Shown: positions 36,053 through 46,205, numbered from the stretch's first letter. The stretch: 64,000 bases of DNA from an uncultured Bacilli bacterium (GCA_934167695.1 CAKPLP010000001.1:1-64000), one strand, 5' to 3'. Made by a program: numbers and translations. The notes: generated by a model from the letters alone, not told the origin.

Positions 36053-37207
36053 CTATTCACCAACTTCACCAATTATCATTGATTGCATATTTCTTAAATA
36101 TAATTGTACAAAATTTAATTTACTAATATCTTGTTTAATTACCAGATCTCCAACATAAACCGTTTTGTTTTTCTCTTTTACAGTAATTTTTCCAACTACA
36201 CTTTCTTTTTTTGCAGGTAATTTTATATTATTAATTTTAGTAGTTATCTTATATTTTTTATTATTAACACCTTTATCCTGTAAAATATTAATATCATATT
36301 TTGGATAAACATTTACATTTTTTATTGAGGCTTTATCTAAAGTTACTTTTTTTATAACATCATTACTTTTTTTAATATTTTGAACCTTTTTATTATTAAA
36401 ACCATAATCTAACAAACCCGTAGTTTCACTATTTCTAATTTTAGCAGTATTTTCTCCTAAAACAATGGCAATTAATCTCATCCCATTTCTTTTAGCCGTT
36501 GCGGCAAGACAATAACCAGCATTATCAGTATGTCCTGTTTTTAATCCATCAGCACCATCATATAAACGTACTAATTTATTAGTATTAACAAGCCAAAACT
36601 TATTTGGAGTATCAACTCTTAAATAATCCTCATAAACAGAAGAAAAATCTAAAATTTGTTTATGAGAAAGAAGCTCCCTTGCTATAATTGCCATATCATA
36701 AGCACTAGAAAAATGACCATCTTCATCTAATCCAGTACAGTTTTTAAACACAGTGTTTTTTAAACCTAAATCCTGAACTTTCTTATTCATCATTTTTACA
36801 AATTTACCTTCATTACCAGCAATATATTCAGCCATTGCAACAGTAGCATCATTCGCACTAGCCATACTAATTCCTTTAAATAAGTCCTTAACAGACATTT
36901 TTTCATCTGCAGATAAATATATTTGAGAACCACCCATATCAGCAGCATTCTTACTTACTGTAACTATATCAGTCCATTTAATTTTATTACTTTCAATATT
37001 TTCCAATATAATAATTTGAGCAACCATTTTAGTCATAGAAGCAACTGAAACTTGTTTATCCTTTTCCTTCTCATAAATAATAGTACCAGTAGACTCTTCC
37101 ATTAACACTCCACTAACAGCATTAACAATCAAATCATTCTCTGCAAAAGCATTAATAGGAAATAAACATAAAACCAATAAAACTAAAGAAAATAAAAACT
37201 TCTTCAT
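36053..37207 (-). CDS. dacF: D-alanyl-D-alanine carboxypeptidase (DacF type)
   Basis: 384 residues with an N-terminal signal peptide (to about residue 22) and the three penicillin-binding motifs: SMTK at 57-60, SAN at 117-119 and KTG at 223-225. A C-terminal beta domain and an amphipathic end (QLYLRNMQSMIIGEV) follow. It trims peptidoglycan pentapeptides. In Bacillus, dacF lies directly upstream of spoIIA; here two genes separate them. AGGAG precedes the ATG. Confidence 0.88.
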   Translation of the reverse strand: MKKFLFSLVLLVLCLFPINAFAENDLIVNAVSGVLMEESTGTIIYEKEKDKQVSVASMTKMVAQIIILENIESNKIKWTDIVTVSKNAADMGGSQIYLSADEKMSVKDLFKGISMASANDATVAMAEYIAGNEGKFVKMMNKKVQDLGLKNTVFKNCTGLDEDGHFSSAYDMAIIARELLSHKQILDFSSVYEDYLRVDTPNKFWLVNTNKLVRLYDGADGLKTGHTDNAGYCLAATAKRNGMRLIAIVLGENTAKIRNSETTGLLDYGFNNKKVQNIKKSNDVIKKVTLDKASIKNVNVYPKYDINILQDKGVNNKKYKITTKINNIKLPAKKESVVGKITVKEKNKTVYVGDLVIKQDISKLNFVQLYLRNMQSMIIGEVGE

Positions 37208-37295
37208 TTAATCACTCCTACTAAAAACTATGTCATTAAGAATCTTTTATTCATATTTTAATAAAAATATGCTATTGTATTAATAGGTGATTTTT

Positions 37296-38153
37296 ATGAA
37301 AAATATTTTAACATATATAGTAATAATATTATGTTTAACGCTAAGCATATTTCTTGCAAAAAATAATTTATTTAATAAGTCTTCATCTAAAACTAATAAA
37401 AAAACTAATATAATAGAAAAAAAGAAAGTTGACAATAAAGAAACAAAACCAGATTATTATAATAAAGAATATAAAGAAAGATATACTGCCTATCAAAAAG
37501 AATTTCCAAATATATCATTTGAAGATGTTGTTACAAGAGTAAATATTGGTTTAGACAAACCATATTATACAAATACTAAAAAAACACCATATCAAAATAA
37601 AGACTATATTTTAGTAAATAAATATATTTATATGGAAAATGATTATATACCAGAAAATTTAGAAGACTTAGATACAAGCTACTCAAGAAGTGGTATGAAA
37701 CTAGTAAAAAGTGCTAAAGACTCATTAGAAAAAATGATTGAAAGTGCCAAAAATGATGGTTACACAATAAGAGTAATGTCGAGTTATAGAAGTTACAATT
37801 ATCAAGTAAACTTATATAATCGCTATGTAAATACAGATGGCAAAGAAGCCGCAGATACATATTCAGCAAGACCAGGGTTTTCAGAACATCAAACAGGCCT
37901 ATGTGTAGATATTGATGATTCAAAAATAAATTACACTAACTTTGAAAAGTCGGAATCATTTAAATGGATGCAAGAAAATGCTCACCTATATGGATTTATT
38001 TTAAGATATCCTGAAGACAAAACAGAAATAACAGGTTATACATACGAATCATGGCACTATAGATACGTAGGTAAAGAAATAGCAACATACATAAAAAAAC
38101 ATAATATCACATTCGATGAATATTATGTTAAATTTATAGAAAATAAAAAATAA
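37296..38153 (+). CDS. vanY: VanY-type D,D-carboxypeptidase (peptidase M15)
   Basis: 285 residues: N-terminal membrane helix or signal anchor, Lys-rich linker, then the M15B domain with SSYRSYNYQ, SEHQTGLCVDI (zinc His and Asp) and ESWHYRYVG (catalytic Glu, zinc His). It removes terminal D-Ala from peptidoglycan. The start at 37296 follows AGGTG. Divergent from dacF. Confidence 0.88.
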   Translation: MKNILTYIVIILCLTLSIFLAKNNLFNKSSSKTNKKTNIIEKKKVDNKETKPDYYNKEYKERYTAYQKEFPNISFEDVVTRVNIGLDKPYYTNTKKTPYQNKDYILVNKYIYMENDYIPENLEDLDTSYSRSGMKLVKSAKDSLEKMIESAKNDGYTIRVMSSYRSYNYQVNLYNRYVNTDGKEAADTYSARPGFSEHQTGLCVDIDDSKINYTNFEKSESFKWMQENAHLYGFILRYPEDKTEITGYTYESWHYRYVGKEIATYIKKHNITFDEYYVKFIENKK

Positions 38154-38729
38154 TTAATGATCAAATCTTTTCTTCAAATACTTATAAAAATATATAAATA
38201 AAGTAATAAGTACCCAAATAAATAATACTAAATTACTAACTTGTATAAAAGAAAGAATAAATTCATCTCTATAAAGACTATAATCCAAAGTAAGTACAAT
38301 ACCATTACTAATAATATAACTAAATAATCCTAAAAAACATAAATAAATAAAGGAAAAGAAGATATAATTAATTATCTTTTTTATTTTGTCTATATTATCA
38401 TTAATAATAGTATATATAAACAAAAATGTAACAACTAATATTAATATATAATAAAGCATTATAGATGGAAAGTAATAATAATTCATTAATTTTTTAATAA
38501 AACCATCAATACAAGAAACTACATATCCATGAAAACCACCACTTATAAATAATAAAATACATATTATAAAAGATGGAACACAAATTTTTATAATCATATT
38601 ATTCTTTTTTAGATTTAACATCAAAAATATAAATAGAATTAAAATTACTAAAAACATTTCGATACCTAGAAAAGATGAAATAAAATAATTTAATATTAAC
38701 CCTAACTTATCAATAAAAGATAAATTCAT
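38154..38729 (-). CDS. Membrane protein downstream of sortase
   Basis: 191 residues with about five hydrophobic segments. No conserved motif recognised. It follows the sortase gene by 17 nt on the same strand and so is probably part of the adhesin-sortase transcript. Its stop adjoins that of vanY. Confidence 0.45.
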   Translation of the reverse strand: MNLSFIDKLGLILNYFISSFLGIEMFLVILILFIFLMLNLKKNNMIIKICVPSFIICILLFISGGFHGYVVSCIDGFIKKLMNYYYFPSIMLYYILILVVTFLFIYTIINDNIDKIKKIINYIFFSFIYLCFLGLFSYIISNGIVLTLDYSLYRDEFILSFIQVSNLVLFIWVLITLFIYFYKYLKKRFDH

Positions 38730-38746
38730 ACATAGTACCTCCCTAT

Positions 38747-39412
38747 TTATACAAGTTCAAATATATAAATTGATTGTGTTGTATCACTATCTTTAGTACA
38801 AGTAATTAAAGTTAATCCGTTAATATTATAATTAGGTCTATGAATAGCAACCACTCCTACCTTTGGTTGTACTTCTATTTTAACTAACTGATACTTATAT
38901 TTTTTATTATTATAAGTAACATAAGCATAATCACCTATTTTCAATTTATAAAGATAGGCAAAAAAAGAAATATAAGCATCACCAGAATGAGCAATTAATA
39001 TAAAATTACCATTTACTACATCAGGATAATCAGCATTATAAGAAACTGTAACATTATAACTAATATCATTATACTTTGATTCTTTATTTAAAAATCCTCT
39101 TTTTAACCTTATTTTAGGAATTTCTAAATAACCTATATAATTATAATTACGTTTTGGAATACTACTGCTAATATTATTATTAGTGCTACCAGTGGAATTG
39201 GAATCATTAGCACTAATATTACTAACCTCACCAGCATCATGCACCTTATCATCACTATTATCACTACTAGTTTGATCTAACATACTTAAACGAACACTTT
39301 CATACACTTCTTCTTTTAAAATCCTTAAATGTCCATACGATAAAACAAAAACTCCAACTAATATAAGTAAAGAGCCAAAAAGTAAAATTTGACTCTTTTT
39401 AACTTTTTTCAT
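38747..39412 (-). CDS. Sortase
   Basis: 221 residues: N-terminal membrane helix, Ser/Asn-rich linker, then a sortase beta-barrel with LEIPKIRLKRGF, FILIAHSGDA (catalytic His) and LTLITCTKDSD (catalytic Cys). At the place of the usual catalytic Arg the sequence reads TTQSIYIFEL, apparently Gln. It lies 5 nt after the gene for a cell-wall-anchored adhesin, its likely substrate. An adjoining GTG at 39415 is an alternative start. Confidence 0.85.
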   Translation of the reverse strand: MKKVKKSQILLFGSLLILVGVFVLSYGHLRILKEEVYESVRLSMLDQTSSDNSDDKVHDAGEVSNISANDSNSTGSTNNNISSSIPKRNYNYIGYLEIPKIRLKRGFLNKESKYNDISYNVTVSYNADYPDVVNGNFILIAHSGDAYISFFAYLYKLKIGDYAYVTYNNKKYKYQLVKIEVQPKVGVVAIHRPNYNINGLTLITCTKDSDTTQSIYIFELV

Positions 39413-39417
39413 CACCC

Positions 39418-40938
39418 TTAATTATTCTTCTTTGGTTTAGTAGTTACATAAATTACTGCAATACCAATTACTAGAATCATACCACCAATTATATAAATAT
39501 ATATTGGTATATTCTCTGCAGTATTTGGAACATCTGTAGTTGGAGTATTTTTCATAACTACTTTAGTTATTGTACCATCATCTTTTACTGTAAATGGTAC
39601 AGATTCTTTATTAAGTTCATAACCATCTGGTGAAGTAATCTCTGATAATATATAATCCCCTGCAGGTAAACTTACATAATAAGGTTGATCAGTACTTGTC
39701 CATTTAGCAACTTCTTCTCCATTACTATTTTTAATAGATAATTGAGCTCCTGCAACTAGTTTACCATTACTAATATCAGTCTTACTAATTTGAGTAAAAT
39801 TAACATTAATAGTTTTATAAAGTGTTTTATTCACTGTTTTAGCAATAATTGGAATTTGAACACCAGGATCAGATGGAGTATAAGAATAAACCTCATTAGA
39901 AGCATATTTTATTGCAACCATAACTTGTAAATTAATTGAATCTGCATCCTTAATTTTTTCAACTGGAATTCTAACTCTAAATTTATTATTAGAAGAAGTA
40001 ACTCCTGAACTAGAATTGCCACTTGCATCTACAACAACCGCATCATAAGTATTGTTAGCAAGTCCTATTTGATAATTAATAATAGATAAATTATTTCCTG
40101 TAATAGTAATCTCATTACTCTCTAAATATTTACCATCAGAAGTTAAAGAGTATTTAATACTATCTTTATCAATAGAAATACTAACAGCACCTTGATGTTC
40201 TTGATTATATTGTACAGCATCATTCGCAAATAAATTTATTGTTCTTGCTACTTCACTTGCTTGACCAGAATCACCAGACAAAAGTAACTTCAACATATTA
40301 GAACTTTGATCACTACTTAATTGCTTATTACCATTACTATCTTTAGCTCCAACCATATCCATATAATACCATATAGCATATTGTGTTATGTATTTTTTAC
40401 AAGCTTTAATTTTTTCATCTGCAGACATACCAATTTGCATATCATTAGAAGTAATTGTATAAGTATTATCATCACATCTACTTAAATATTTTGTTGAACC
40501 TTCTGAACCATAACCATTATTTAAAATATAAGCAAGTCCCGGAGCATAAGTATTAGAAACTAATTGAGGATCAGTATATTGAACAGGATTATTTGAAACC
40601 ATTTTTTGACCTTCAATACAGTACATTTCATAATTTTGTCCATTTGTATCAGTTGCCTTAAAGTCATATGTCAATGATAACTCAGTTGTTTGATAATATT
40701 GATCATTCATCAAACTCCAAGCCTTTCCCTGCTCTAATTTTGTTATATTAGAATTCAAAGTTGTTGGTACAATTTCATCAGTAGGCAATGCATAACTGCC
40801 CCCAATACTATTAGAAGCCATAAACATCGTAAGCATAAAACAAATAAATGTAAATGCTAATACAATATTCGCACTAGACTGTTTATCCAATTTCCACCTT
40901 TTTCTTTTTACTTGTTTTTCACTATTATTAGAATTCAT
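39418..40938 (-). CDS. Thioester-domain adhesin with CnaB domain and sortase signal (1)
   Basis: 506 residues. A basic N-terminus and helix (24-45) act as export signal. The thioester domain has EMYCIEGQ (C107) and ITQYAIWYY (Q186), the Cys-Gln pair that forms an intramolecular thioester. A CnaB-type beta domain follows (about 395-468: TDISNGKLVAGAQLSI, LSEITSPDGYEL, VVMKNTP, with Lys/Glu/Asn for an isopeptide bond). The end is VPNTAE (470-475), a helix and a KPKKNN tail, a sorting signal. Such adhesins bind host or surface amines covalently. Its sortase is the next gene. Confidence 0.85.
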   Translation of the reverse strand: MNSNNSEKQVKRKRWKLDKQSSANIVLAFTFICFMLTMFMASNSIGGSYALPTDEIVPTTLNSNITKLEQGKAWSLMNDQYYQTTELSLTYDFKATDTNGQNYEMYCIEGQKMVSNNPVQYTDPQLVSNTYAPGLAYILNNGYGSEGSTKYLSRCDDNTYTITSNDMQIGMSADEKIKACKKYITQYAIWYYMDMVGAKDSNGNKQLSSDQSSNMLKLLLSGDSGQASEVARTINLFANDAVQYNQEHQGAVSISIDKDSIKYSLTSDGKYLESNEITITGNNLSIINYQIGLANNTYDAVVVDASGNSSSGVTSSNNKFRVRIPVEKIKDADSINLQVMVAIKYASNEVYSYTPSDPGVQIPIIAKTVNKTLYKTINVNFTQISKTDISNGKLVAGAQLSIKNSNGEEVAKWTSTDQPYYVSLPAGDYILSEITSPDGYELNKESVPFTVKDDGTITKVVMKNTPTTDVPNTAENIPIYIYIIGGMILVIGIAVIYVTTKPKKNN

Positions 40939-41021
40939 TTTCTCACCTTACCTTACTATCTACAGTATAACACAAAATAATTTTAAAACAAAATAATTTT
41001 AAATAATTTATAAAGTTTATA

Positions 41022-41046
41022 CAAAAAAAGAATCTTACGATTCCTT
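41022..41046 (-). terminator. Terminator after second thioester adhesin gene
   Basis: GAATC and GATTC with loop GTAA (minus strand), followed by a T run. It separates the transcript of the 41053-42609 gene from its paralogue downstream. Confidence 0.6.
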
Positions 41047-41052
41047 CTTCAT

Positions 41053-42609
41053 TTAATTTTTCTTCTTTTTAACAGTTACATAAATTACAGAAATACCAAC
41101 TATTAAAATAAATCCACCAATTATATAAACATATCCCGGTATATTTTCTGCAGTATTTGGCACATCTGTAGTTGGAGTATTTTTCATAACTACTTTAGTT
41201 ATTGTACCATCATTTTTTACTTTAAATGCTACTGAAGCTTGATTAAGTTCATAACCATCTGGTGAAGTAATTTCTGATAATGTATAATCTCCTTCACTTA
41301 AATTAACATAGTATGGATAATTATTAGTAATCCATCTAGCAATCTCCTTACCATTGCTATCTTTAATAGATAATTGAGCTCCTGAAACTAATTTATCATT
41401 AGTAATATCAGTTTTTGTTATCTCAGTTAAATTAAGAGAAATAGACGTAGTAAATCCTGTTGTAGTTTTTGTTTTATCTGCAACAATAGGAGATTGAGCA
41501 CCATCAACTGAAGGTGTATATTTATATACAACATCTTTAGAATATGAAACAGTCATAGCAATATCTAAACTAACAGAATCAATATTTTTTAACTTATCTA
41601 ATGGTATTCTAATTTTAAATTTATTATTAGCAGATACATTTTGTAAATTTGGATTAATATTTCCATCTGAATCAATAAATACAGCTTCTACATTATTTTT
41701 AGAAAAAGCAGCCGTATAAAATAAATTTAAATTTTTATTTGTTGAACTAACAGTAATAAAGTTACTTTCTAAATACTTACCATCATCTGTCACTGTATAT
41801 TTAATATCAGAAGTATCAATAGAATAAGTACAAACCTCATGACTTTTATCATTATATAATTTTGCCTCATTAGCAAAATTTATAACTTGTTGTGCAACAT
41901 CAGTTGCTTGAGTAACATTACCATTAGCATAATTTTCTAAATTTTGTCTTTTTGCTTCTGTTAGTTGAGTATTACCATTACTATCCTTATAACCAACCAT
42001 ATCTAAATAATACCATATAGCATATTGTGTTAAATACTTTTTACACGCTCTAACTCTATCTCCTACATCAACATTACCAGTACTTGAAATATTATCAATA
42101 GTACTAATAAAATAATTAGGAGCATTAGTATCACAAAACTTCATAAACGAACTATCTGTAGAATTTGGATAACCGTTATTTAAAATATAAGCAAGTCCCG
42201 GAGCATAAGAATCGTCCATCATTTCATAATTACTATAAGTTATAGTACCCGTACCAATTCCTTTTTGACCTTCTACACAATACATATCATGTTCAACACC
42301 AGATGAGTCTGTTGCCTTAAAATCGTATGGCAAAGTTAACATTAAATTCTCATCACTTTCAGGTTCTGCTACATTTCTAATTAACCACCATCTATAAGTA
42401 TTATCAAAATTAGTAAAATTAGATTTTAAAGTAGACATTTCTGGAGTAAGATTTAATGTAAAATTCTCATCTGCAAAACTGCTACCAATACTATTTGAAA
42501 ACATAAACATTGTAAGCATAAAACAAATAAATGTAAATGCCAAAACTATATTAGCACTTGACTGCTTATCTAATTTCCATTTTCTCTTTTTATTACTTTC
42601 TTTTTTCAT
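41053..42609 (-). CDS. Thioester-domain adhesin with CnaB domain and sortase signal (2)
   Basis: 518 residues and paralogous to the 39418-40938 product. The N-terminal KLDKQSSANIVLAFTFICF stretch, the C-terminal CnaB domain and the VPNTAEN sorting end are almost identical, while the middle diverges. Thioester residues are C111 (DMYCVEGQ) and Q195 (LTQYAIWYY). A terminator lies between the two genes, so each can be expressed alone. The start at 42609 follows AGGTG. Divergence of the exposed parts suggests different targets. Confidence 0.85.
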   Translation of the reverse strand: MKKESNKKRKWKLDKQSSANIVLAFTFICFMLTMFMFSNSIGSSFADENFTLNLTPEMSTLKSNFTNFDNTYRWWLIRNVAEPESDENLMLTLPYDFKATDSSGVEHDMYCVEGQKGIGTGTITYSNYEMMDDSYAPGLAYILNNGYPNSTDSSFMKFCDTNAPNYFISTIDNISSTGNVDVGDRVRACKKYLTQYAIWYYLDMVGYKDSNGNTQLTEAKRQNLENYANGNVTQATDVAQQVINFANEAKLYNDKSHEVCTYSIDTSDIKYTVTDDGKYLESNFITVSSTNKNLNLFYTAAFSKNNVEAVFIDSDGNINPNLQNVSANNKFKIRIPLDKLKNIDSVSLDIAMTVSYSKDVVYKYTPSVDGAQSPIVADKTKTTTGFTTSISLNLTEITKTDITNDKLVSGAQLSIKDSNGKEIARWITNNYPYYVNLSEGDYTLSEITSPDGYELNQASVAFKVKNDGTITKVVMKNTPTTDVPNTAENIPGYVYIIGGFILIVGISVIYVTVKKKKN

Positions 42610-42671
42610 AAAAAACACCTTACCTTACAAATAATAATATAACACATATTTTTTGTTAAATAACCCAAAAG

Positions 42672-43895
42672 TTAATTAATTTCAAAAACATCGTCAGAAA
42701 GTGTAAAGTCATTTTTATCATTTACATATAATGTCATCAAAAGATCTCCTTCCTTGACACTTTCACCTACTATTTTATTAAGTATAATTCCTACACTATG
42801 ATCAATTACATCTTCCTTTTCTCTTCTACCAGCACCTAATTCTAAACTAATTTTACCAATTTCCAAAGCATTAATTCCTTTTATAATGCCTGCCTTCTTG
42901 CTATAAATCTTTTCAGTTTTAGAACTAATCTTCATTTTATTTATATCGCCACCCTGATTATGAACTATTTCAATAAATTTATTATAAGCTAATCCATTTG
43001 ACAAAACATTTCTAACAAGAACAGCCGCCTCATCAATAGAAATTTCTTTGGCCATACTAACCATATTACTAGCAAGTTCTACACATAAATCATAAAAAGC
43101 ACCATCCGTATTACCTTTAAGAGTATCAATCGCTTCCATAACCTCTAAACTATTTCCAATACAGCTACCTAATGGATTATCCATATTTGAAATAACATAT
43201 CTAACTTCCTTTTTATATTTAATTCCTATTTTTTTCATTAATTCAGCCAAAACAAGAGCATCATCATAGTTAGAAACAAGAGCACCATTACCATACTTAA
43301 CATCCAAAAGAATTTTATCTGCTCCACCAGCTATTTTCTTACTCATAATACTAACTGCAATTAATGGAATTGAAGAAACTGTTGCAGTAACATCTCTCAA
43401 AGCATAAATAACTTTATCAAGAGGAACCAAATTAGCAGTTTGTCCGGTTATTACAGCACCAACACTTTTTAAAGATACATCAACCTCATCATTAGATAAA
43501 TCAGTTCTAAAGCCTTCAATAGACTCTAATTTATCAATAGTACCACCAGTATATCCTAAACCTCTACCACTCATTTTTACAACAGGAATTCCTAAACTAG
43601 CAACAACTGGTACAATTACCAAAGTAGTTTTATCACCAATTCCACCAGTTGAATGTTTATCAACTTTAATTCCGGGAATATTATCAAAATTTAAAACCTC
43701 TCCACTATTTATAAAAATATCTGTAAGATTAAAAATTTCATCTTCACTCATTCCATTAATACAAATAGCCATTAATAAACTACTCATCTGATAATCCTTT
43801 ACAGTTCCATTCAAATATCCCATAAAGATTTTTTTAAGTTCATCATAACTTAAATCTTTCCCTAATCTTTTTTTATCAATAATATCTTTTATCAT
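42672..43895 (-). CDS. pdp: Pyrimidine-nucleoside phosphorylase
   Basis: 407 residues of the Pdp/DeoA family: helical N-domain with NGMSEDEI, phosphate-binding KHSTGGIGDKTT near residue 80, MSGRGLGYTGGTIDKLES, and a C-terminal domain with ELGAGRREKEDVID. It splits uridine or thymidine with phosphate. Slightly shorter than the usual 430 residues at the C-terminus. The start at 43895 is chosen because GAGGG lies 6 nt upstream. Confidence 0.9.
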   Translation of the reverse strand: MIKDIIDKKRLGKDLSYDELKKIFMGYLNGTVKDYQMSSLLMAICINGMSEDEIFNLTDIFINSGEVLNFDNIPGIKVDKHSTGGIGDKTTLVIVPVVASLGIPVVKMSGRGLGYTGGTIDKLESIEGFRTDLSNDEVDVSLKSVGAVITGQTANLVPLDKVIYALRDVTATVSSIPLIAVSIMSKKIAGGADKILLDVKYGNGALVSNYDDALVLAELMKKIGIKYKKEVRYVISNMDNPLGSCIGNSLEVMEAIDTLKGNTDGAFYDLCVELASNMVSMAKEISIDEAAVLVRNVLSNGLAYNKFIEIVHNQGGDINKMKISSKTEKIYSKKAGIIKGINALEIGKISLELGAGRREKEDVIDHSVGIILNKIVGESVKEGDLLMTLYVNDKNDFTLSDDVFEIN

Positions 43896-43963
43896 TATCA
43901 TCCCTCTATTCTATTAATAGAATATCAAATTATTAAAAAAAAAACTATAAATTAATATAGTTT

Positions 43964-44323
43964 TTAAAAAAGTTTTTTATTAATAAGTTCTGCACATCTT
44001 TTTGGATCTTCAATGACTTTGTCATGAAATTTATCATAGCGCCTAACTTCTTTTATAAATTCAATTTCTTCATTTGCCATATACATACCATATTCTCTAG
44101 CATTACTATCTTCTGCAATTTCATAACTATCATTTCCCATTAAATAATCATAACTAACATTAAACACTCTTGCTAAATCATGTAAATTACTAACAGTAGG
44201 AACTCTCTTACTATTTTCATAATAACTAATAGTAGATTTAGTAACATTAATTTTACTTGCAAGTTCTTCCTGAGTTAAATTGTTTTCTTCACGTAATGTT
44301 TTAATCCTAACTCCTAGTAACAT
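43964..44323 (-). CDS. XRE-family transcriptional regulator
   Basis: 119 residues: N-terminal HTH_3 domain (KTLREENNLTQEELASKINVTKSTISYYENSKRVP) and a C-terminal charged region with no recognised ligand domain. Located just upstream of pdp, same strand, about 70 nt apart. Target unknown. Confidence 0.75.
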   Translation of the reverse strand: MLLGVRIKTLREENNLTQEELASKINVTKSTISYYENSKRVPTVSNLHDLARVFNVSYDYLMGNDSYEIAEDSNAREYGMYMANEEIEFIKEVRRYDKFHDKVIEDPKRCAELINKKLF

Positions 44324-44401
44324 AATAACACCTCATTAATACAAAAATAATTATAAAAATTAGTTATTAATTTTTGTTAAAAGTTAACTAATAGTGAACA
44401 A

Positions 44402-44746
44402 TTAATTATTACTTTTTTCATCTTCCTTCTTACTAGAAAGAAAAGTAACCTTCTCTGCAATTAATTGAATTTCAGTTTTATTATTCTGATCATTATCTGT
44501 TACTATTCTGGACTGAATTCTACCTTTTATACCAACAATATCACCTTTCTTACAATAAGTAGAAGTATTAGTAGCCACATTATCCCAAAGTAAACAATCA
44601 ATAAAATCAGTATCATATAACCCATCTTTATTTTTAAAACTTCTAGGAACAGCTAAAGTTATAGTAGCAACCTTTTTACCAGCATCCGTTTTATTTACTT
44701 TTATATCATAAACAAGTCTACCAACTAATACTATTTGATTAAGCAT
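44402..44746 (-). CDS. ssb: Single-stranded DNA-binding protein (short)
   Basis: 114 residues with the OB-fold motifs MLNQIVLVGRLVYD, FIDCLLWDNVA, YCKKGDIVGIKGRI. The C-terminal tail is short (KKEDEKSNN) and lacks the acidic D-D-I-P-F tip that recruits partner proteins in the main replication SSB, so it may be a secondary SSB. Confidence 0.85.
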   Translation of the reverse strand: MLNQIVLVGRLVYDIKVNKTDAGKKVATITLAVPRSFKNKDGLYDTDFIDCLLWDNVATNTSTYCKKGDIVGIKGRIQSRIVTDNDQNNKTEIQLIAEKVTFLSSKKEDEKSNN

Positions 44747-44837
44747 ATCTTTCCTCCTTTCAGCTAAATATACTACATTATTTTTTTAAACAGTCAAAAA
44801 GCACTATTATCTGGTTTAGTAAACTTATAAACATAAA

Positions 44838-44868
44838 AAAAACAAATTGTACTATACAATTTGTTTTT
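44838..44868 (-). terminator. Intrinsic terminator of suf operon
   Basis: AAAAACAAATTGTA and TACAATTTGTTTTT form a 14-bp stem with loop CTA, lying downstream of sufB. Both strands carry T or A runs. Confidence 0.8.
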
Positions 44869-44891
44869 ATTAAATAGCTATATAAATAAAT

Positions 44892-46205
44892 TTACAAATT
44901 TCTTTTAATTAACTGATTCAATTCCACTGCATATTCCATTGGTAATTCCTGTCTAAATTGATCCAAGAATCCTAAAATAATTAACTCAGTTGCTTTCTCT
45001 CTCGTAATTCCTCTACTCATCATATAAAACAAATTATCCTCATTAATTTTAGAAACAGTAGCTTCATGTTCTATATTACTAGATTCATTATAATTCATAT
45101 TAACAGGAATAGTATCACTCTTTGAAATAGAATCTAAAATTAAAGTATCACACTTAACCATAGCTTCACTATTATTAGCAGATGGAGAAATATAAACTTT
45201 ACCACGATACGTTGCATTACCACCATTTTGACTAATACTCTTTGAAATAATATTACTCTTAGTATTATTACCTAAATGAATCATTCTAGCACCACTATCT
45301 TGTTCCTGATTACTACTAGCCACACTTATAGTAATACAAGTACCTTGAGAATTATCACCCTTTAAAACACAACATGGATACTTCATTGTTTTATAAGAAC
45401 CAATATTTCCATCAATCCACTCCATTGTACCGTTTTCATCTACAAGTGCCCTTTTTGTAACTAAATTATATACATTAGTAGCCCAATTCTGAATAGTAGA
45501 ATACCTACATTTACTATTCTTACCAACATATATTTCTACAACCGCAGCATGTAAACTAGATTCACTATAACTAGGAGCAGTACAACCCTCTACATAATGT
45601 AAACTACTATTATCATCAACAATAATCAAAGTTCTTTCAAACTGTCCCATATTACGACTATTAATTCTAAAATAACTCTGTAAAGGTCTATCTAAAGTAG
45701 TATTAGGTGGTATATATATAAAACTACCTCCACTAAATACCGCAGAATTTAAAGCAGCAAATTTATTTTCATTATTAGAGACAATCTTTCCAAAATACTT
45801 TTTAACAATATCAGGATATTTTTTCATAGCATCTTCTATAGATGTAAAAATAACCTTTTTCTCTTCTAATTCTTTAATCATATTATGATATATTACTTCA
45901 CTTTCATATTGAACACCCATACCATCTAAATGATTTTCACTTTCAAGAACACCTAAACTATCAAGTTCATCTCTAACAGGTTTTAAAACTTCATTCCAAT
46001 CACTTTTAATTTTTTCATCTACTTCATTATTTTTATAATATATTACCTTTTCAAAATCAAGTTTAATTTCAGGACCAAAACTTGGCATTTCAAGATTCTT
46101 AAAGTTTTCATAACTTTTTAATCGAAAATTTTTAATCCAGTCACTTTCTTTTTTTACTGTAGATATTTCTGATATTTTTTCTTCACTTAATCCAATAATT
46201 TCCAT
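44892..46205 (-). CDS. sufB: Fe-S cluster scaffold SufB
   Basis: 437 residues, somewhat shorter than the usual 465. The motifs present are FSGGSFIYIPPNT, HYVEGCTAPSYSESSLHAAVVEIYV, IQNWATNVYNLVTKRALV and a C-terminal MSRGITREKATELIILGFLD. SufB with SufC and SufD assembles Fe-S clusters on sulphur from SufS/SufU. Its ATG overlaps the sufU stop (TAATG). Last gene of the operon. Confidence 0.93.
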   Translation of the reverse strand: MEIIGLSEEKISEISTVKKESDWIKNFRLKSYENFKNLEMPSFGPEIKLDFEKVIYYKNNEVDEKIKSDWNEVLKPVRDELDSLGVLESENHLDGMGVQYESEVIYHNMIKELEEKKVIFTSIEDAMKKYPDIVKKYFGKIVSNNENKFAALNSAVFSGGSFIYIPPNTTLDRPLQSYFRINSRNMGQFERTLIIVDDNSSLHYVEGCTAPSYSESSLHAAVVEIYVGKNSKCRYSTIQNWATNVYNLVTKRALVDENGTMEWIDGNIGSYKTMKYPCCVLKGDNSQGTCITISVASSNQEQDSGARMIHLGNNTKSNIISKSISQNGGNATYRGKVYISPSANNSEAMVKCDTLILDSISKSDTIPVNMNYNESSNIEHEATVSKINEDNLFYMMSRGITREKATELIILGFLDQFRQELPMEYAVELNQLIKRNL

